Source: Mangrovicoccus sp049603835
GTDB taxonomy: Bacteria > Pseudomonadota > Alphaproteobacteria > Rhodobacterales > Rhodobacteraceae
Length of the DNA: 64,000 nt
Assembly (NCBI GenBank): GCA_049603835.1
Contig: JBMYSZ010000004.1
Location: 124,001-188,000, forward strand
Reading direction: 5' to 3'
A program made the position numbers and the translations under genes. Below, one piece after another: positions 1 to 7,504 of the stretch (positions within the stretch are counted from its first letter, which is position 1; the number at the start of each line of letters is the position of its first letter). The notes under the pieces were generated by a model, which saw only the letters and a program-made list of their open reading frames with translations, had not been told where the DNA came from and did no database searches.

Positions 1-296
1 GCTTTTGCCGCTATCTCTGCCCCCTGGGCGCGCTCATGGCCATCGGCGGCGCGCTGCGCTTGAACTCATGGATCCCGCGCCGAGGCGATTGTGGTAGTCC
101 GTGCCAGCTCTGCCGGGTCAAATGCCGTTATGGTGCCATCGAGAAAACCGGCAAAGTGGCGTATTCCGAATGCTTTGGCTGCCTCGATTGCGTGACAATC
201 CATGATGATCCCAAGCAATGCGTGCCCCTGGTCTTGGCCGCCAAACGCAAAGAGCGCCAGGCGGCAGGGCTAACCGGAGCGCTGCCAGCGGAGTAA
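1..296 (+). CDS. NosR/NirI-like membrane polyferredoxin, C-terminal part (5' truncated)
   Basis: The reading frame is open from base 3 to the stop at 294-296, so only the C-terminus of a larger gene is present. It opens with a CRYLCPLGA-type segment followed by a basic stretch and the cysteine pattern CGSPCQLC..C, then ECFGCLDC. This is the C-terminal layout of NosR/NirI proteins: the last membrane helix followed by two [4Fe-4S] clusters facing the cytoplasm. NosR passes electrons to or activates nitrous oxide reductase, and relatives occur elsewhere. The neighbours on the right are quinoprotein genes rather than nos genes, so it may be a nos gene at the end of its cluster or a NosR-like electron carrier linked to alcohol oxidation. 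The N-terminal FMN-binding domain that would help decide lies outside the window. Confidence 0.75.
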   Translation, partial: FCRYLCPLGALMAIGGALRLNSWIPRRGDCGSPCQLCRVKCRYGAIEKTGKVAYSECFGCLDCVTIHDDPKQCVPLVLAAKRKERQAAGLTGALPAE

Positions 297-319
297 GCCC
301 CCTGCCCCTGCCCCGTGCC

Positions 320-1219
320 CTAGCGTTCCGGCGGCTGAAAGGTGAGCCCGTAATCGGCAAAGATCGCTTCGATCCTCCCATCTTCCAGGGCATAGCGCAC
401 CGCGTCATCCGCCGCATAGCTGAGCCCGCGATAGGCGAAATGCACCGCGATCCCTAGGGTCCATTTGCCAACCCCAAAACCCACAAGCGGCGGCTGATGC
501 ACGCCCAGCCCCTCGCGCAGCCCATAATCAAGCTCGCCGCGCGGGCCCATCACTGCGCGCACTTCGCCCGCCGCCATACCATCCATCGCGGCCAGGGTGC
601 TGGGATAGCGGGTCATATTCTGCACCATCGCCCCGCCCATCATCGAAGTGAGGTAGAAATCGGAAATGGAGTCATTTTCCACCCCGACCGTGTCAAAGCG
701 GAAATAGGCCGGCACAGGCTTTTCTTCGGGGAAGGCCGCCTCATCATAGGCAATAGCGATCGCCTCGGAATAGGCTTGGCCGGTAAAAACCACCTGCTCC
801 ACCCTGCAGATGAAATTGCTGTCATAAGGGACATGCAGCATGATATTGCTGACCGCTCCGCCTACAATCGGGCCTTTCCAGATATTATTGCGCAGATCCG
901 CATCCAGATTTTCTCCGGCGGCGACGAAATTGAAGCGCGGCTCTACCCCCAGATCTTCGGCGATGATCCGGCCGATCTCGATATCTACCCCGCGCGGTTT
1001 GCCCTTCTCTTCCCAAGACCAAGGCGCGAAATCCTCATAGACCGCGAAAGTGATAAAGCCGCGGTCGATGATCTGGTCCAGATCCTGGCCCACAATATCA
1101 CGGCTGGCATTTTGCGGCTTAGGCTGCGGGACATAATCAGCGCATCGTGGCTGCCCCTGAGCCGAGGCCATTCCCGCAACCGCCAGCGCAAAGCCAAGCC
1201 CGGTAAAAATCGCTTTCAT
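320..1219 (-). CDS. Quinoprotein-dehydrogenase-associated periplasmic substrate-binding protein (MoxJ/XoxJ-like)
   Basis: This is a 299-residue exported protein with a signal peptide ending near ASAQGQ. The ATG at 1219 is preceded by GGAGGAAA; an upstream in-frame start would lie before the ribosome site. The body is a bilobal solute-binding protein of the amino-acid type, with a conserved region containing FAPWSWEEKGKPRGVDIEI. It resembles the binding-protein-like family that accompanies PQQ alcohol dehydrogenases (MxaJ/XoxJ). Members of that family are thought to help mature or activate the dehydrogenase rather than feed an importer, and no dedicated permease adjoins it. It is transcribed with the pedF-like cytochrome upstream of it. 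The assignment to the quinoprotein-associated group rests mainly on context. Confidence 0.8.
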   Translation of the reverse strand: MKAIFTGLGFALAVAGMASAQGQPRCADYVPQPKPQNASRDIVGQDLDQIIDRGFITFAVYEDFAPWSWEEKGKPRGVDIEIGRIIAEDLGVEPRFNFVAAGENLDADLRNNIWKGPIVGGAVSNIMLHVPYDSNFICRVEQVVFTGQAYSEAIAIAYDEAAFPEEKPVPAYFRFDTVGVENDSISDFYLTSMMGGAMVQNMTRYPSTLAAMDGMAAGEVRAVMGPRGELDYGLREGLGVHQPPLVGFGVGKWTLGIAVHFAYRGLSYAADDAVRYALEDGRIEAIFADYGLTFQPPER

Positions 1220-1325
1220 CTGCTTTCCTCCCAAAAGCAAAAGGGTGCCACCGGATTACGGCAGCACCCAGAGGGCGAGCCTATAACCCGGCCCAGCGTC
1301 CAGCAATCGCTAAAAGCGTTACGCT

Positions 1326-2006
1326 TTAATGAGCCGCCGACAGACCAACCGTCAGGATCTCGATCGCGCCTTTGGTGTCGCTTGGATCCGCCTCTAGCGC
1401 CAAGCCAGCTTTGCGCGCGACGCTATCAGCAACTGGTGCGCCCGACAGAGTTTCGATTTCGCCCGCGATTTCCATCAGCTCTGCTGTGGCCGCTGCGACA
1501 TCGGCAGAGCCATCTTCCAGCGCATTTTTGATATCCATCAGCTGCGGGGTGAATTCGGTGACCATTTCGTCATCCGGGCGGGTTTCGATATAAGTCCGGA
1601 TCGCCCAAGCGGCTTTCTGGCCCAACAATTCGCCAAATGCCGGCATTTTGGTGATCCCGTTTTGAGTATAGCCCACCTGGAACCGCTCTACATACCATTC
1701 ATCGCCATATTCTTCGGCTTCCAAGAAACGCAGATCTGGCGCCAGGCCGCCCGAGATCACCTCAAGCCCGTGGCAGCGCGCGCAGTTCTGGTTATAGCCG
1801 GAAGAGCCGATTTCAATCGCCGCGCTCCACACATCATCGCCCATATCGCGATAGGGATTTTCGATCAGCCAATCATCAGGGTCTTCGAGATCGGGCAGAG
1901 CATCAGTGTTAACAGGCTGCGGGGCAACATCGCCATGGGCAAGAGCCAGGCTTGTGCAAGCCAAAAGCGCCGCGGCGCTCAACGGCAATAGGGAACGAAA
2001 ATCCAT
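1326..2006 (-). CDS. pedF: Cytochrome c-550, PedF-like, with a C-terminal extension
   Basis: This is a periplasmic class I cytochrome c of 226 residues. The N-terminus is a signal peptide followed by HGDV, and the haem motif CARCH lies at residues 75-79 in the context YNQNCARCHGLEVISGG. A GDEWYVERF segment and an axial-Met region near TKMPAFGE follow. These are the hallmarks of PedF, the electron acceptor of PQQ ethanol dehydrogenases. About 80 residues beyond the cytochrome fold are Ala/Glu-rich and probably helical, which makes it longer than the PedF proteins I know. The start is fixed by AGGAGG just upstream. It is divergent from the ABC-system genes at 2192 and shares their promoter gap, which carries a TACGACCATGGT motif. 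Confidence 0.85.
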   Translation of the reverse strand: MDFRSLLPLSAAALLACTSLALAHGDVAPQPVNTDALPDLEDPDDWLIENPYRDMGDDVWSAAIEIGSSGYNQNCARCHGLEVISGGLAPDLRFLEAEEYGDEWYVERFQVGYTQNGITKMPAFGELLGQKAAWAIRTYIETRPDDEMVTEFTPQLMDIKNALEDGSADVAAATAELMEIAGEIETLSGAPVADSVARKAGLALEADPSDTKGAIEILTVGLSAAH

Positions 2007-2121
2007 TGGGTGTCCTCCTAGGTTTCGGGCGGTTTCGGCCTCTCATAGAGCGCAACCTAATGCTGCACTGCAGTGCCGCCTATTCGACCTTTGGCCCAGC
2101 GGCGATTGGCAAAACGTCTTG

Positions 2122-2137
2122 TACGACCATGGTCCTA
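2122..2137. promoter_or_regulatory. TACGACCATGGT motif, site A
   Basis: The gap between the divergent cytochrome and ABC-system genes contains TACGACCATGGTCCTA. Its core GACCATGGTC is a perfect 10-bp palindrome. The first 12 bases recur exactly upstream of the PQQ dehydrogenase (7392-7403). It is a candidate operator for an alcohol-responsive regulator, but which protein binds it is unknown. Confidence 0.4.
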
Positions 2138-2191
2138 GACGTGCAGTTTCACCCGGTTTGCTATCGCTAAGCCAACTCTGGGAGGAGATAT

Positions 2192-3352
2192 ATGAACCGG
2201 TTCATGACCCTTTTGGGGGCGGCGCTTTGGGCGTTGCCCGCGTATGCGCTTGAGATAGAGACCGTCTATCTGCGTCAGTTGACCGAGCCGCCAAAGGTTT
2301 TATCCAATTTGGATGCCCGCCCCGAAGATCTGGGCCTGGCGGGCGCGCAGCTGGGGCTCGCCGATAATGCCACAACCGGCCAATTCATGGGCCAGAATTA
2401 CAGGCTCAGCGTGACGGATGTGGAAATTGGCGGGGATTTGATCGCTGCCGCCAAAGACAGCCTGGCACAAAGCCGGCTTTTGGTCATCGATGCCAGCGCC
2501 GCCGAGATGCAAGCCATTGCCGATCTTCCAGAAGCGGCGGGGGCTTTGCTCTTTAATGCGACCGCCGCCGAAAATGAGCTGCGCGATGGGGGCTGCCGGG
2601 CCAATCTGTTTCACACCACGCCAAGCCGGGCCATGCTGGCGGATGCGCTGATCCAGTTCTTGGCGCAAAAACGCTGGGCAAATCTGGCACTTATCGCTGG
2701 GCCGCGTCCAGGGGATCAGGCCTTTGCCGCAGCGCTAGAACAGTCGAGCAAAAAGTTCCGGCTTAATCTGCGCGACCGCGAGGATTGGAGCTTTGACGCG
2801 GATATGCGCCGCTCTGCCGGGGCAGAGCTGCCGCTCTTCACGCAAAATCTGCGCAGCCATGATATTCTGCTCGTGGCGGATGAGGTCGGCGATTACGCCC
2901 GCTATATACCTTATAACACCTGGTCGGCGCGGCCGGTTGCGGGCTCCACCGGGCTTAGCCCCGTCGCCTGGAGCCGGGTTGTCGAGCAATGGGGCGCCGC
3001 GCAGTTGCAAAGCCGCTTTACCGATCAGCATGGCCGGCCCATGCAAGCGGGCGATTATGGCGCCTGGGCTGCGCTACGGGCGATTGGAGAAGCGGTGACT
3101 CGCACGGGCTCTGCCGATCCGGCCGTGCTGCGCGCCTATATGCTGGGCGACCAATTCGCCTTGGCCGGGTTCAAGGGCCGCCCCCTGTCTTTCCGGGCCT
3201 GGAATGGCCAGCTCCGTCAGCCCATCCCCCTGGTCACCTCTGACGCTGCTGTCGCCATGGCACCGATGGAGGACTTTTTGCACCAAGGCAATGAGCTCGA
3301 CACGCTGGGGCTCGATCAGCCCGATTCTTCCTGTACTGCCTTTAACGAATGA
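2192..3352 (+). CDS. ABC transporter substrate-binding protein, PQQ alcohol dehydrogenase system
   Basis: This is a 386-residue exported protein with a signal peptide ending near AYALEIE. The start has a strong GGAGGAGA ribosome site 6 bases upstream. The fold is that of a branched-chain-amino-acid-type binding protein, and the sequence fits the family found beside PQQ alcohol dehydrogenases. It leads a four-gene unit: binding protein, beta-propeller protein, ATPase and permease. The next gene follows within a few bases. The ligand is unknown. In related clusters this ABC system is required for, or accompanies, growth on alcohols and aromatic alcohols, and may export or import a cofactor-related compound rather than the alcohol itself. 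Confidence 0.85.
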   Translation: MNRFMTLLGAALWALPAYALEIETVYLRQLTEPPKVLSNLDARPEDLGLAGAQLGLADNATTGQFMGQNYRLSVTDVEIGGDLIAAAKDSLAQSRLLVIDASAAEMQAIADLPEAAGALLFNATAAENELRDGGCRANLFHTTPSRAMLADALIQFLAQKRWANLALIAGPRPGDQAFAAALEQSSKKFRLNLRDREDWSFDADMRRSAGAELPLFTQNLRSHDILLVADEVGDYARYIPYNTWSARPVAGSTGLSPVAWSRVVEQWGAAQLQSRFTDQHGRPMQAGDYGAWAALRAIGEAVTRTGSADPAVLRAYMLGDQFALAGFKGRPLSFRAWNGQLRQPIPLVTSDAAVAMAPMEDFLHQGNELDTLGLDQPDSSCTAFNE

Positions 3353-3360
3353 GACCTGCC

Positions 3361-4320
3361 ATGCGTATGCTAACCGCTCTTGCCCTGATCCTCTCTGGTC
3401 CCGCTTTTGCCGGGGGCGAGATTTGGGTTTCCAACGAAAAAGACGACACGCTGAGCGTGATTGATGCGGAAACTCTAGAGGTCATCCGCACCATCGAAAC
3501 CGGCGAGCGCCCCCGCGGCATCACCTTTAGCCAGGATTACAGCCGTCTTTATATCTGCGCGTCTGACAGCGATACGGTGCAGGTGATGGACCCCGAGACC
3601 GGCAAAGTCCTGCATGAGCTGCCCTCTGGCGAAGACCCCGAGCAATTCGTGCTGCATCCCAATGACCGGCATCTCTATATCGCCAACGAAGACGATGCAG
3701 TGACCACGGTGGTTGATACCGAAAGCCGCAAGGTTGTGGCCCAGATCAATGTGGGGATCGAGCCCGAAGGCATGGCCGTAAGCCCTGATGGCAAGGTTGT
3801 GATCACAACTTCCGAGACCACCAATATGGCCCATTGGATCGACACGGAAAGCCGCACGATCTTTGCCAATAGCCTGGTCGACAGCCGCCCGCGCCATGCG
3901 GAATTCACCCAAAATGGCCAGCTTTGGGTCAGCTCCGAGATTGGCGGCACTGTGACGATTTTTGATCGCGAGACCCAAGCCGAGTTGGGCAAGATCCGCT
4001 TTGCCATTGATGGGGTTCACCCGGATCGGGTTCAGCCGGTGGGGTTTGAATTCACCGAGGATGAAAAGACCGTCTTTATCGCTCTTGGCCCGGCCAATCA
4101 TGTGGCGGTGGTCAATGCCGAAACTTTCGAGGTGGAGGATTACCTGCTGGTGGGCCGTCGGGTTTGGCATATGGCCTTCAACGGCGATAAATCCCTGCTT
4201 TTCACCACCAATGGTGTGTCGGGCGATGTGACCGTGATCGATGTGGCCAAGCGCAAGCCTTTTAAGACCGTCAAAGTTGGCCGCTTCCCCTGGGGCGCCG
4301 CCTATCGCCCAACCGAATAA
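3361..4320 (+). CDS. PQQ-dependent catabolism-associated beta-propeller protein (YVTN repeats)
   Basis: This is an exported seven-bladed propeller of about 320 residues. It has a signal peptide (residues 1-18, ending at PAFAGG) and repeated motifs of the type IWVSNEKDDTLSVIDAET, LYICASDSDTVQVMDPETG and VTVIDVAKRKPFKTV. Such YVTN-repeat proteins are a constant partner of the ABC system next to PQQ alcohol dehydrogenases. They lack the catalytic tryptophan-docking and metal ligands of the dehydrogenase itself, so a scaffold or binding role is more likely than catalysis. An alternative ATG at 3349 overlaps the stop of the preceding gene and would add four residues. The close spacing implies translational coupling. 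Confidence 0.88.
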   Translation: MRMLTALALILSGPAFAGGEIWVSNEKDDTLSVIDAETLEVIRTIETGERPRGITFSQDYSRLYICASDSDTVQVMDPETGKVLHELPSGEDPEQFVLHPNDRHLYIANEDDAVTTVVDTESRKVVAQINVGIEPEGMAVSPDGKVVITTSETTNMAHWIDTESRTIFANSLVDSRPRHAEFTQNGQLWVSSEIGGTVTIFDRETQAELGKIRFAIDGVHPDRVQPVGFEFTEDEKTVFIALGPANHVAVVNAETFEVEDYLLVGRRVWHMAFNGDKSLLFTTNGVSGDVTVIDVAKRKPFKTVKVGRFPWGAAYRPTE

Positions 4321-4402
4321 CGGCGCGATTGACGCCCTTTGCGGAATGCGCAAAGCTATGACTGCATGCCCCCGCCAGAGGGGCAGCAGCTAGGGAGACA
4401 GG

Positions 4403-5122
4403 ATGAGCCTTGCCATCACCGATCTAGGCTTTGCCTTCGGCGCCAAACGCGCGCTAGATGGGGTAAGCTTTGCCGTGCCAAAGGGGCAGTTTTGCGCCCT
4501 GCTTGGCCCCAATGGCGCGGGGAAATCGACGCTGTTTAACCTGCTGACCCGGCTTTATACCTCTGCCGAGGGGCGGATCGAAATTGGCAGCTATGATCTG
4601 GCCACAGAGCCGCGCGAAGCCTTGGCCCGGATGGGGGTAGTGTTTCAGCAAACCACGCTGGATCTGGATCTAACTGTTGCGCAAAATCTTGGCTATTTCG
4701 CGGCGCTCCATGGGCTGAGCGGCGCTGAGGCCCGCTCCCGTAGCCAAGAGGTGATGAGTCTCCTGGCGATCACAGATAGGGCACAGGCCAAGACCCGCGA
4801 TCTCAATGGTGGCCACAGGCGCAGGCTGGAAATCGCGCGGGCTCTGCTTCACCGCCCGCAGCTCCTACTTCTCGATGAGCCAACCGTGGGCCTGGATGCC
4901 GCGAGCCGCGCCTCGATCACCGAGCATGTGCATCGCCTGACGCAAGAAACAGGGCTGACCGTGCTTTGGGCGACCCATTTGACCGACGAAATTGCTGACA
5001 CTGACCAGGTGGTCATTCTGCATCAGGGCAAGATCCTGCGCCAAGGCTCGGCCCAAGACATCACCCAAGGCGCCGCTCTGCGCGATGTCTTTTTGCAGCT
5101 CACAGCCCCTAAAGCCGCATGA
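4403..5122 (+). CDS. ABC transporter ATP-binding protein, PQQ alcohol dehydrogenase system
   Basis: This 239-residue nucleotide-binding domain has Walker A GPNGAGKST (residues 35-43), Q-loop FQQT (81-84), Walker B LLLLDEP (154-160) and an H-loop in WATHLTDE. The ABC signature reads LNGGHRRR (134-141) instead of LSGGQ. Those changes are seen in the quinoprotein-linked branch of this family. It overlaps the downstream permease by an ATGA, which is typical of a stoichiometric pair. The partners would be the permease at 5119 and the periplasmic proteins at 2192 and 3361. The transported compound cannot be read from the sequence. Confidence 0.9.
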   Translation: MSLAITDLGFAFGAKRALDGVSFAVPKGQFCALLGPNGAGKSTLFNLLTRLYTSAEGRIEIGSYDLATEPREALARMGVVFQQTTLDLDLTVAQNLGYFAALHGLSGAEARSRSQEVMSLLAITDRAQAKTRDLNGGHRRRLEIARALLHRPQLLLLDEPTVGLDAASRASITEHVHRLTQETGLTVLWATHLTDEIADTDQVVILHQGKILRQGSAQDITQGAALRDVFLQLTAPKAA

Positions 5123-5949
5123 CTGAAAAAGCTCCCGCACCGCCGCCCGGCCTCGCCCCCCGCGCCTTTCTAACGGCGCTGACCGCCATCGCCTGGCGCG
5201 AAGCTCTGCGCTTTTGGCATCAACGCGCGCGGCTCTTTTCCGCGCTGGTACGTCCGCTGGTCTGGCTTTTGGTCTTTGCAGCGGGGTTTCGCGCGGCTTT
5301 GGGCCTGTCGATCATCCCGCCATATGAGACATATATCACCTACGAAACCTATATCATCCCTGGCCTCTGCGGCATGGTTTTGCTGTTTAACGGCATGCAA
5401 TCCTCGCTCAGCCTGGTCTATGATCGGGAAATGGGCTCTATGCGGCTCTTGCTCACTGCGCCTTTGCCGCGCTGGTGGCTGCTTTTCGCCAAATTGCTGG
5501 CCGGAACGATGATCTCAATCATCCAGGTTTATGCCTTCTTGGCGGTGGCCGCACTTTTCGGCATCACCACCCCGGCTTTAGGCTATCTTGCCGTCCTGCC
5601 CGCATTGTTGGTCTCGGGCCTCATGCTGGGCGCGCTAGGCCTGGCCCTGTCGAGCCTGGTCAAACAGCTTGAAAACTTTGCCGGTGTGATGAATTTCGTG
5701 ATTTTCCCCACGTTCTTCATGTCTACCGCACTTTATCCCCTCTGGCGCATGGCCGAGAGCTCTACGCTGTTGCGCGATATCTGCGCGGTGAACCCGTTTT
5801 CCCACGCGGTGGAGCTGATCCGCTTCGCGCTTTATCTGCAGTTTAATGGCTGGGCGCTGCTCTGGACGCTGCTGGCTTTCGCGGTCTTCAGCGCTGCCGC
5901 AATTTGGGGCTATGACCCCGCGCGCGGCATGGTGCGGCGCAAAGGCTAA
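5119..5949 (+). CDS. ABC-2-type permease, PQQ alcohol dehydrogenase system (PedC-like)
   Basis: This is a 276-residue integral membrane protein with about six hydrophobic helices and the ABC-2 signature region (YDREMGSMRLLLTAPLPRWW). ABC-2 permeases usually export, for example polysaccharide, drug or haem. That sits oddly with the importer-type binding protein encoded in the same unit, so the direction of transport is open. It overlaps the ATPase stop codon by four bases. It ends the operon; the next 166 bases contain motif sites and the promoter of the small cytochrome at 6116. Confidence 0.88.
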   Translation: MTEKAPAPPPGLAPRAFLTALTAIAWREALRFWHQRARLFSALVRPLVWLLVFAAGFRAALGLSIIPPYETYITYETYIIPGLCGMVLLFNGMQSSLSLVYDREMGSMRLLLTAPLPRWWLLFAKLLAGTMISIIQVYAFLAVAALFGITTPALGYLAVLPALLVSGLMLGALGLALSSLVKQLENFAGVMNFVIFPTFFMSTALYPLWRMAESSTLLRDICAVNPFSHAVELIRFALYLQFNGWALLWTLLAFAVFSAAAIWGYDPARGMVRRKG

Positions 5950-5980
5950 GCGCGCCGCACCGCCCCCCTATTGGGGCGAA

Positions 5981-6025
5981 AGTCGTAGACCAGCACTGCG
6001 TCTTAGCCGCCAGCTACGACCAAAG
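5981..6025. promoter_or_regulatory. Pair of TACGAC motifs (sites E and D) upstream of cytochrome c gene
   Basis: Two copies of the TACGAC core lie in opposite orientation in the gap before the cytochrome gene at 6116. The first is on the minus strand at 5981-5987 and reads TACGACTTTCG. The second is on the plus strand at 6015-6025 and reads TACGACCAAAG. They match the core of the sites at 2122 and 7392, which suggests a shared regulator. Confidence 0.3.
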
Positions 6026-6038
6026 CACAAGGCATGTC

Positions 6039-6052
6039 TTGACCTGGATCAG
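6039..6052. promoter_or_regulatory. FNR/DNR-like box upstream of cytochrome c gene
   Basis: TTGACCTGGATCAG matches 8 of 10 defined bases of the Crp/Fnr-family consensus TTGAT-N4-ATCAA. It lies about 64 bases before the cytochrome start, where an activator could sit. Two Crp/Fnr-type regulators are encoded in this window. Function is inferred only from the match. Confidence 0.3.
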
Positions 6053-6115
6053 GCGCTAGATTTGCGGAAAGCGATAGCACTAGAGCAGATTTAAACCGCC
6101 AGGAGGATCGCTCCA

Positions 6116-6523
6116 ATGACCCGTATATCTCTTGCTCTGAGCCTCGCCCTAAGCCTGGCCGCCGGATCGGCTATGGCCGAGGACCTGACAGAAACCGAGC
6201 TGTTCCAAAAGGTGAAAATCACCGCTGGACAGACCCTGTTTGAGGCTGAATGCCGCCGCTGTCACGCCACAGACCCGGTTGATGTCTCTTATGGTCCGCC
6301 GCTCGAAGGTGTGGTGGGACGCGTCGCGGGCAGCTATCCGGATTACGAGTATTCCGAGGCGCTGCAAGGCTCTGGCATTGTCTGGACCAAAGCCGCCCTG
6401 CGCGCTTGGCTAGAGGATAATGACGGCTTCATGCCCGGCACAAGAATGCGCCATGTGGGGATCGAAGACCCGGTGGTTCAAGATTTCATCTTGGCCTATC
6501 TTGAAACTTTGGCGGCTGAATAA
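6116..6523 (+). CDS. Class I cytochrome c (c2-type), periplasmic
   Basis: This is a 135-residue protein with a signal peptide (cleavage near SAMAED), haem motif CRRCH at residues 46-50, a YGPPLEGVVGR loop and an axial methionine in FMPGTRM. It is the usual size of a soluble cytochrome c2/c-550. Placed between the ABC unit and the PQQ dehydrogenase, it is a likely second electron carrier linking the quinoprotein to the oxidase. An AGGAGG ribosome site precedes the start. The promoter gap holds two TACGAC motifs and an FNR-like box. Confidence 0.88.
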   Translation: MTRISLALSLALSLAAGSAMAEDLTETELFQKVKITAGQTLFEAECRRCHATDPVDVSYGPPLEGVVGRVAGSYPDYEYSEALQGSGIVWTKAALRAWLEDNDGFMPGTRMRHVGIEDPVVQDFILAYLETLAAE

Positions 6524-6660
6524 CAGGCAGCGCGCTAGCGGCAATTGGGAAATCTCACAAGCTCTGGATTTCCTCCGTGCCGCAGCGCAGCGAATCGTCT
6601 ATTGTACTAGCGTGTCCAATATGATTTGGGCACGGCTTCAGTGGTTGACGTCTGAGCTGG

Positions 6661-6692
6661 GGCTCGGGGAAAAACTTCCCGAGCCTCAACTT
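6661..6692 (+). terminator. Candidate intrinsic terminator
   Basis: GGCTCGGG (6661-6668) pairs with CCCGAGCC (6678-6685) around a short A-rich loop and is followed by tcaacttttatt. It lies about 140 bases after the cytochrome stop. The 268-base gap around it (6524-6791) holds no convincing gene, only this hairpin and a minus-strand TACGACTTTGG motif at 6766-6776. Confidence 0.4.
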
Positions 6693-6791
6693 TTATTAGG
6701 ACACCCCAAATTGACCACTGAATTTTGCGCGCTTTGCCGCAGCTTCGCCCAAGCCCCTCATTGGACCAAAGTCGTAGATCGAGATCTGGGA

Positions 6792-7334
6792 CTATTGCGG
6801 CGTTATTTTGAGCCCGGTGATCCAATGGCCGTCTGCCTCGGCGGGATGCAAATCCTTGGCCTTGATGGGGCGCAGATTTCCCGGCTCTGGCGGAACCGCC
6901 AAAAGGCCTAGATCCAATTCCTGCAACGCCCCGTAAAGCCCTGCCCCCTCAGGCGTTAATTGGAAATACCAGCCATTCCATAAATCGATGCCATATGTTC
7001 CCGGTGCCTTCCAAACAAAAAGCAGATCATATTCCAGATCCGTGAAGCTACCTCCTGATATTTCCCTTTTATTTTCATAAGGGTATTCCACACGACACAG
7101 GGTTACTTCGGGCTCGAACAGGCACCGAAATGGCCGCATAGAGAGAAAGGCATCTTCGAATTTCTCCTCTCGCCAAGCCAGCGAATAGGCGCCTTGCGCG
7201 ACCTCTATATCCGCAACGGAAATCTCCGCTTCGGATTGGGTTGTCAGATGCACCACATACCGCCCATCTGGCAGATCGGCCTTGGCCCCAAATCCCGCGC
7301 CGCAAAGCGCTATGCTCAGCCAGAATTTTCGCAA
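6792..7334 (-). CDS. Hypothetical exported protein
   Basis: This is a 180-residue protein of unknown family. It starts with TTG, but a strong GGGAGGGGA ribosome site lies just upstream. The first 19 residues form a signal peptide ending at GAKA. The remainder is rich in beta-prone segments and contains two cysteines (CLFEPEVTLC) that could form a disulfide in the periplasm. It is divergent from the PQQ dehydrogenase and shares its promoter gap with a TACGACCATGGT site, so a link to alcohol oxidation is possible but unproven. Confidence 0.65.
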   Translation of the reverse strand: MRKFWLSIALCGAGFGAKADLPDGRYVVHLTTQSEAEISVADIEVAQGAYSLAWREEKFEDAFLSMRPFRCLFEPEVTLCRVEYPYENKREISGGSFTDLEYDLLFVWKAPGTYGIDLWNGWYFQLTPEGAGLYGALQELDLGLLAVPPEPGNLRPIKAKDLHPAEADGHWITGLKITPQ

Positions 7335-7391
7335 AATCCCCTCCCTAGATACAGTCTACAAAACATTAACCATTGGTCGCCCAAGACCCGT

Positions 7392-7403
7392 TACGACCAT
7401 GGT
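7392..7403. promoter_or_regulatory. TACGACCATGGT motif, site B
   Basis: This is an exact 12-base copy of the motif at 2122-2133. It lies about 100 bases upstream of the PQQ dehydrogenase start, in the gap shared with a divergent exported protein. An exact 12-mer shared by two intergenic regions of one pathway supports a regulatory role. Confidence 0.45.
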
Positions 7404-7504
7404 GCAATTCCCGCCGCTTTATTTTTTGAGGATGTGATGGGGCATGCGTTGCGACTCTGGGAGGGGACGCAATCAAAAGCATAAGGGAACGAGGGAGGAC
7501 CCCC

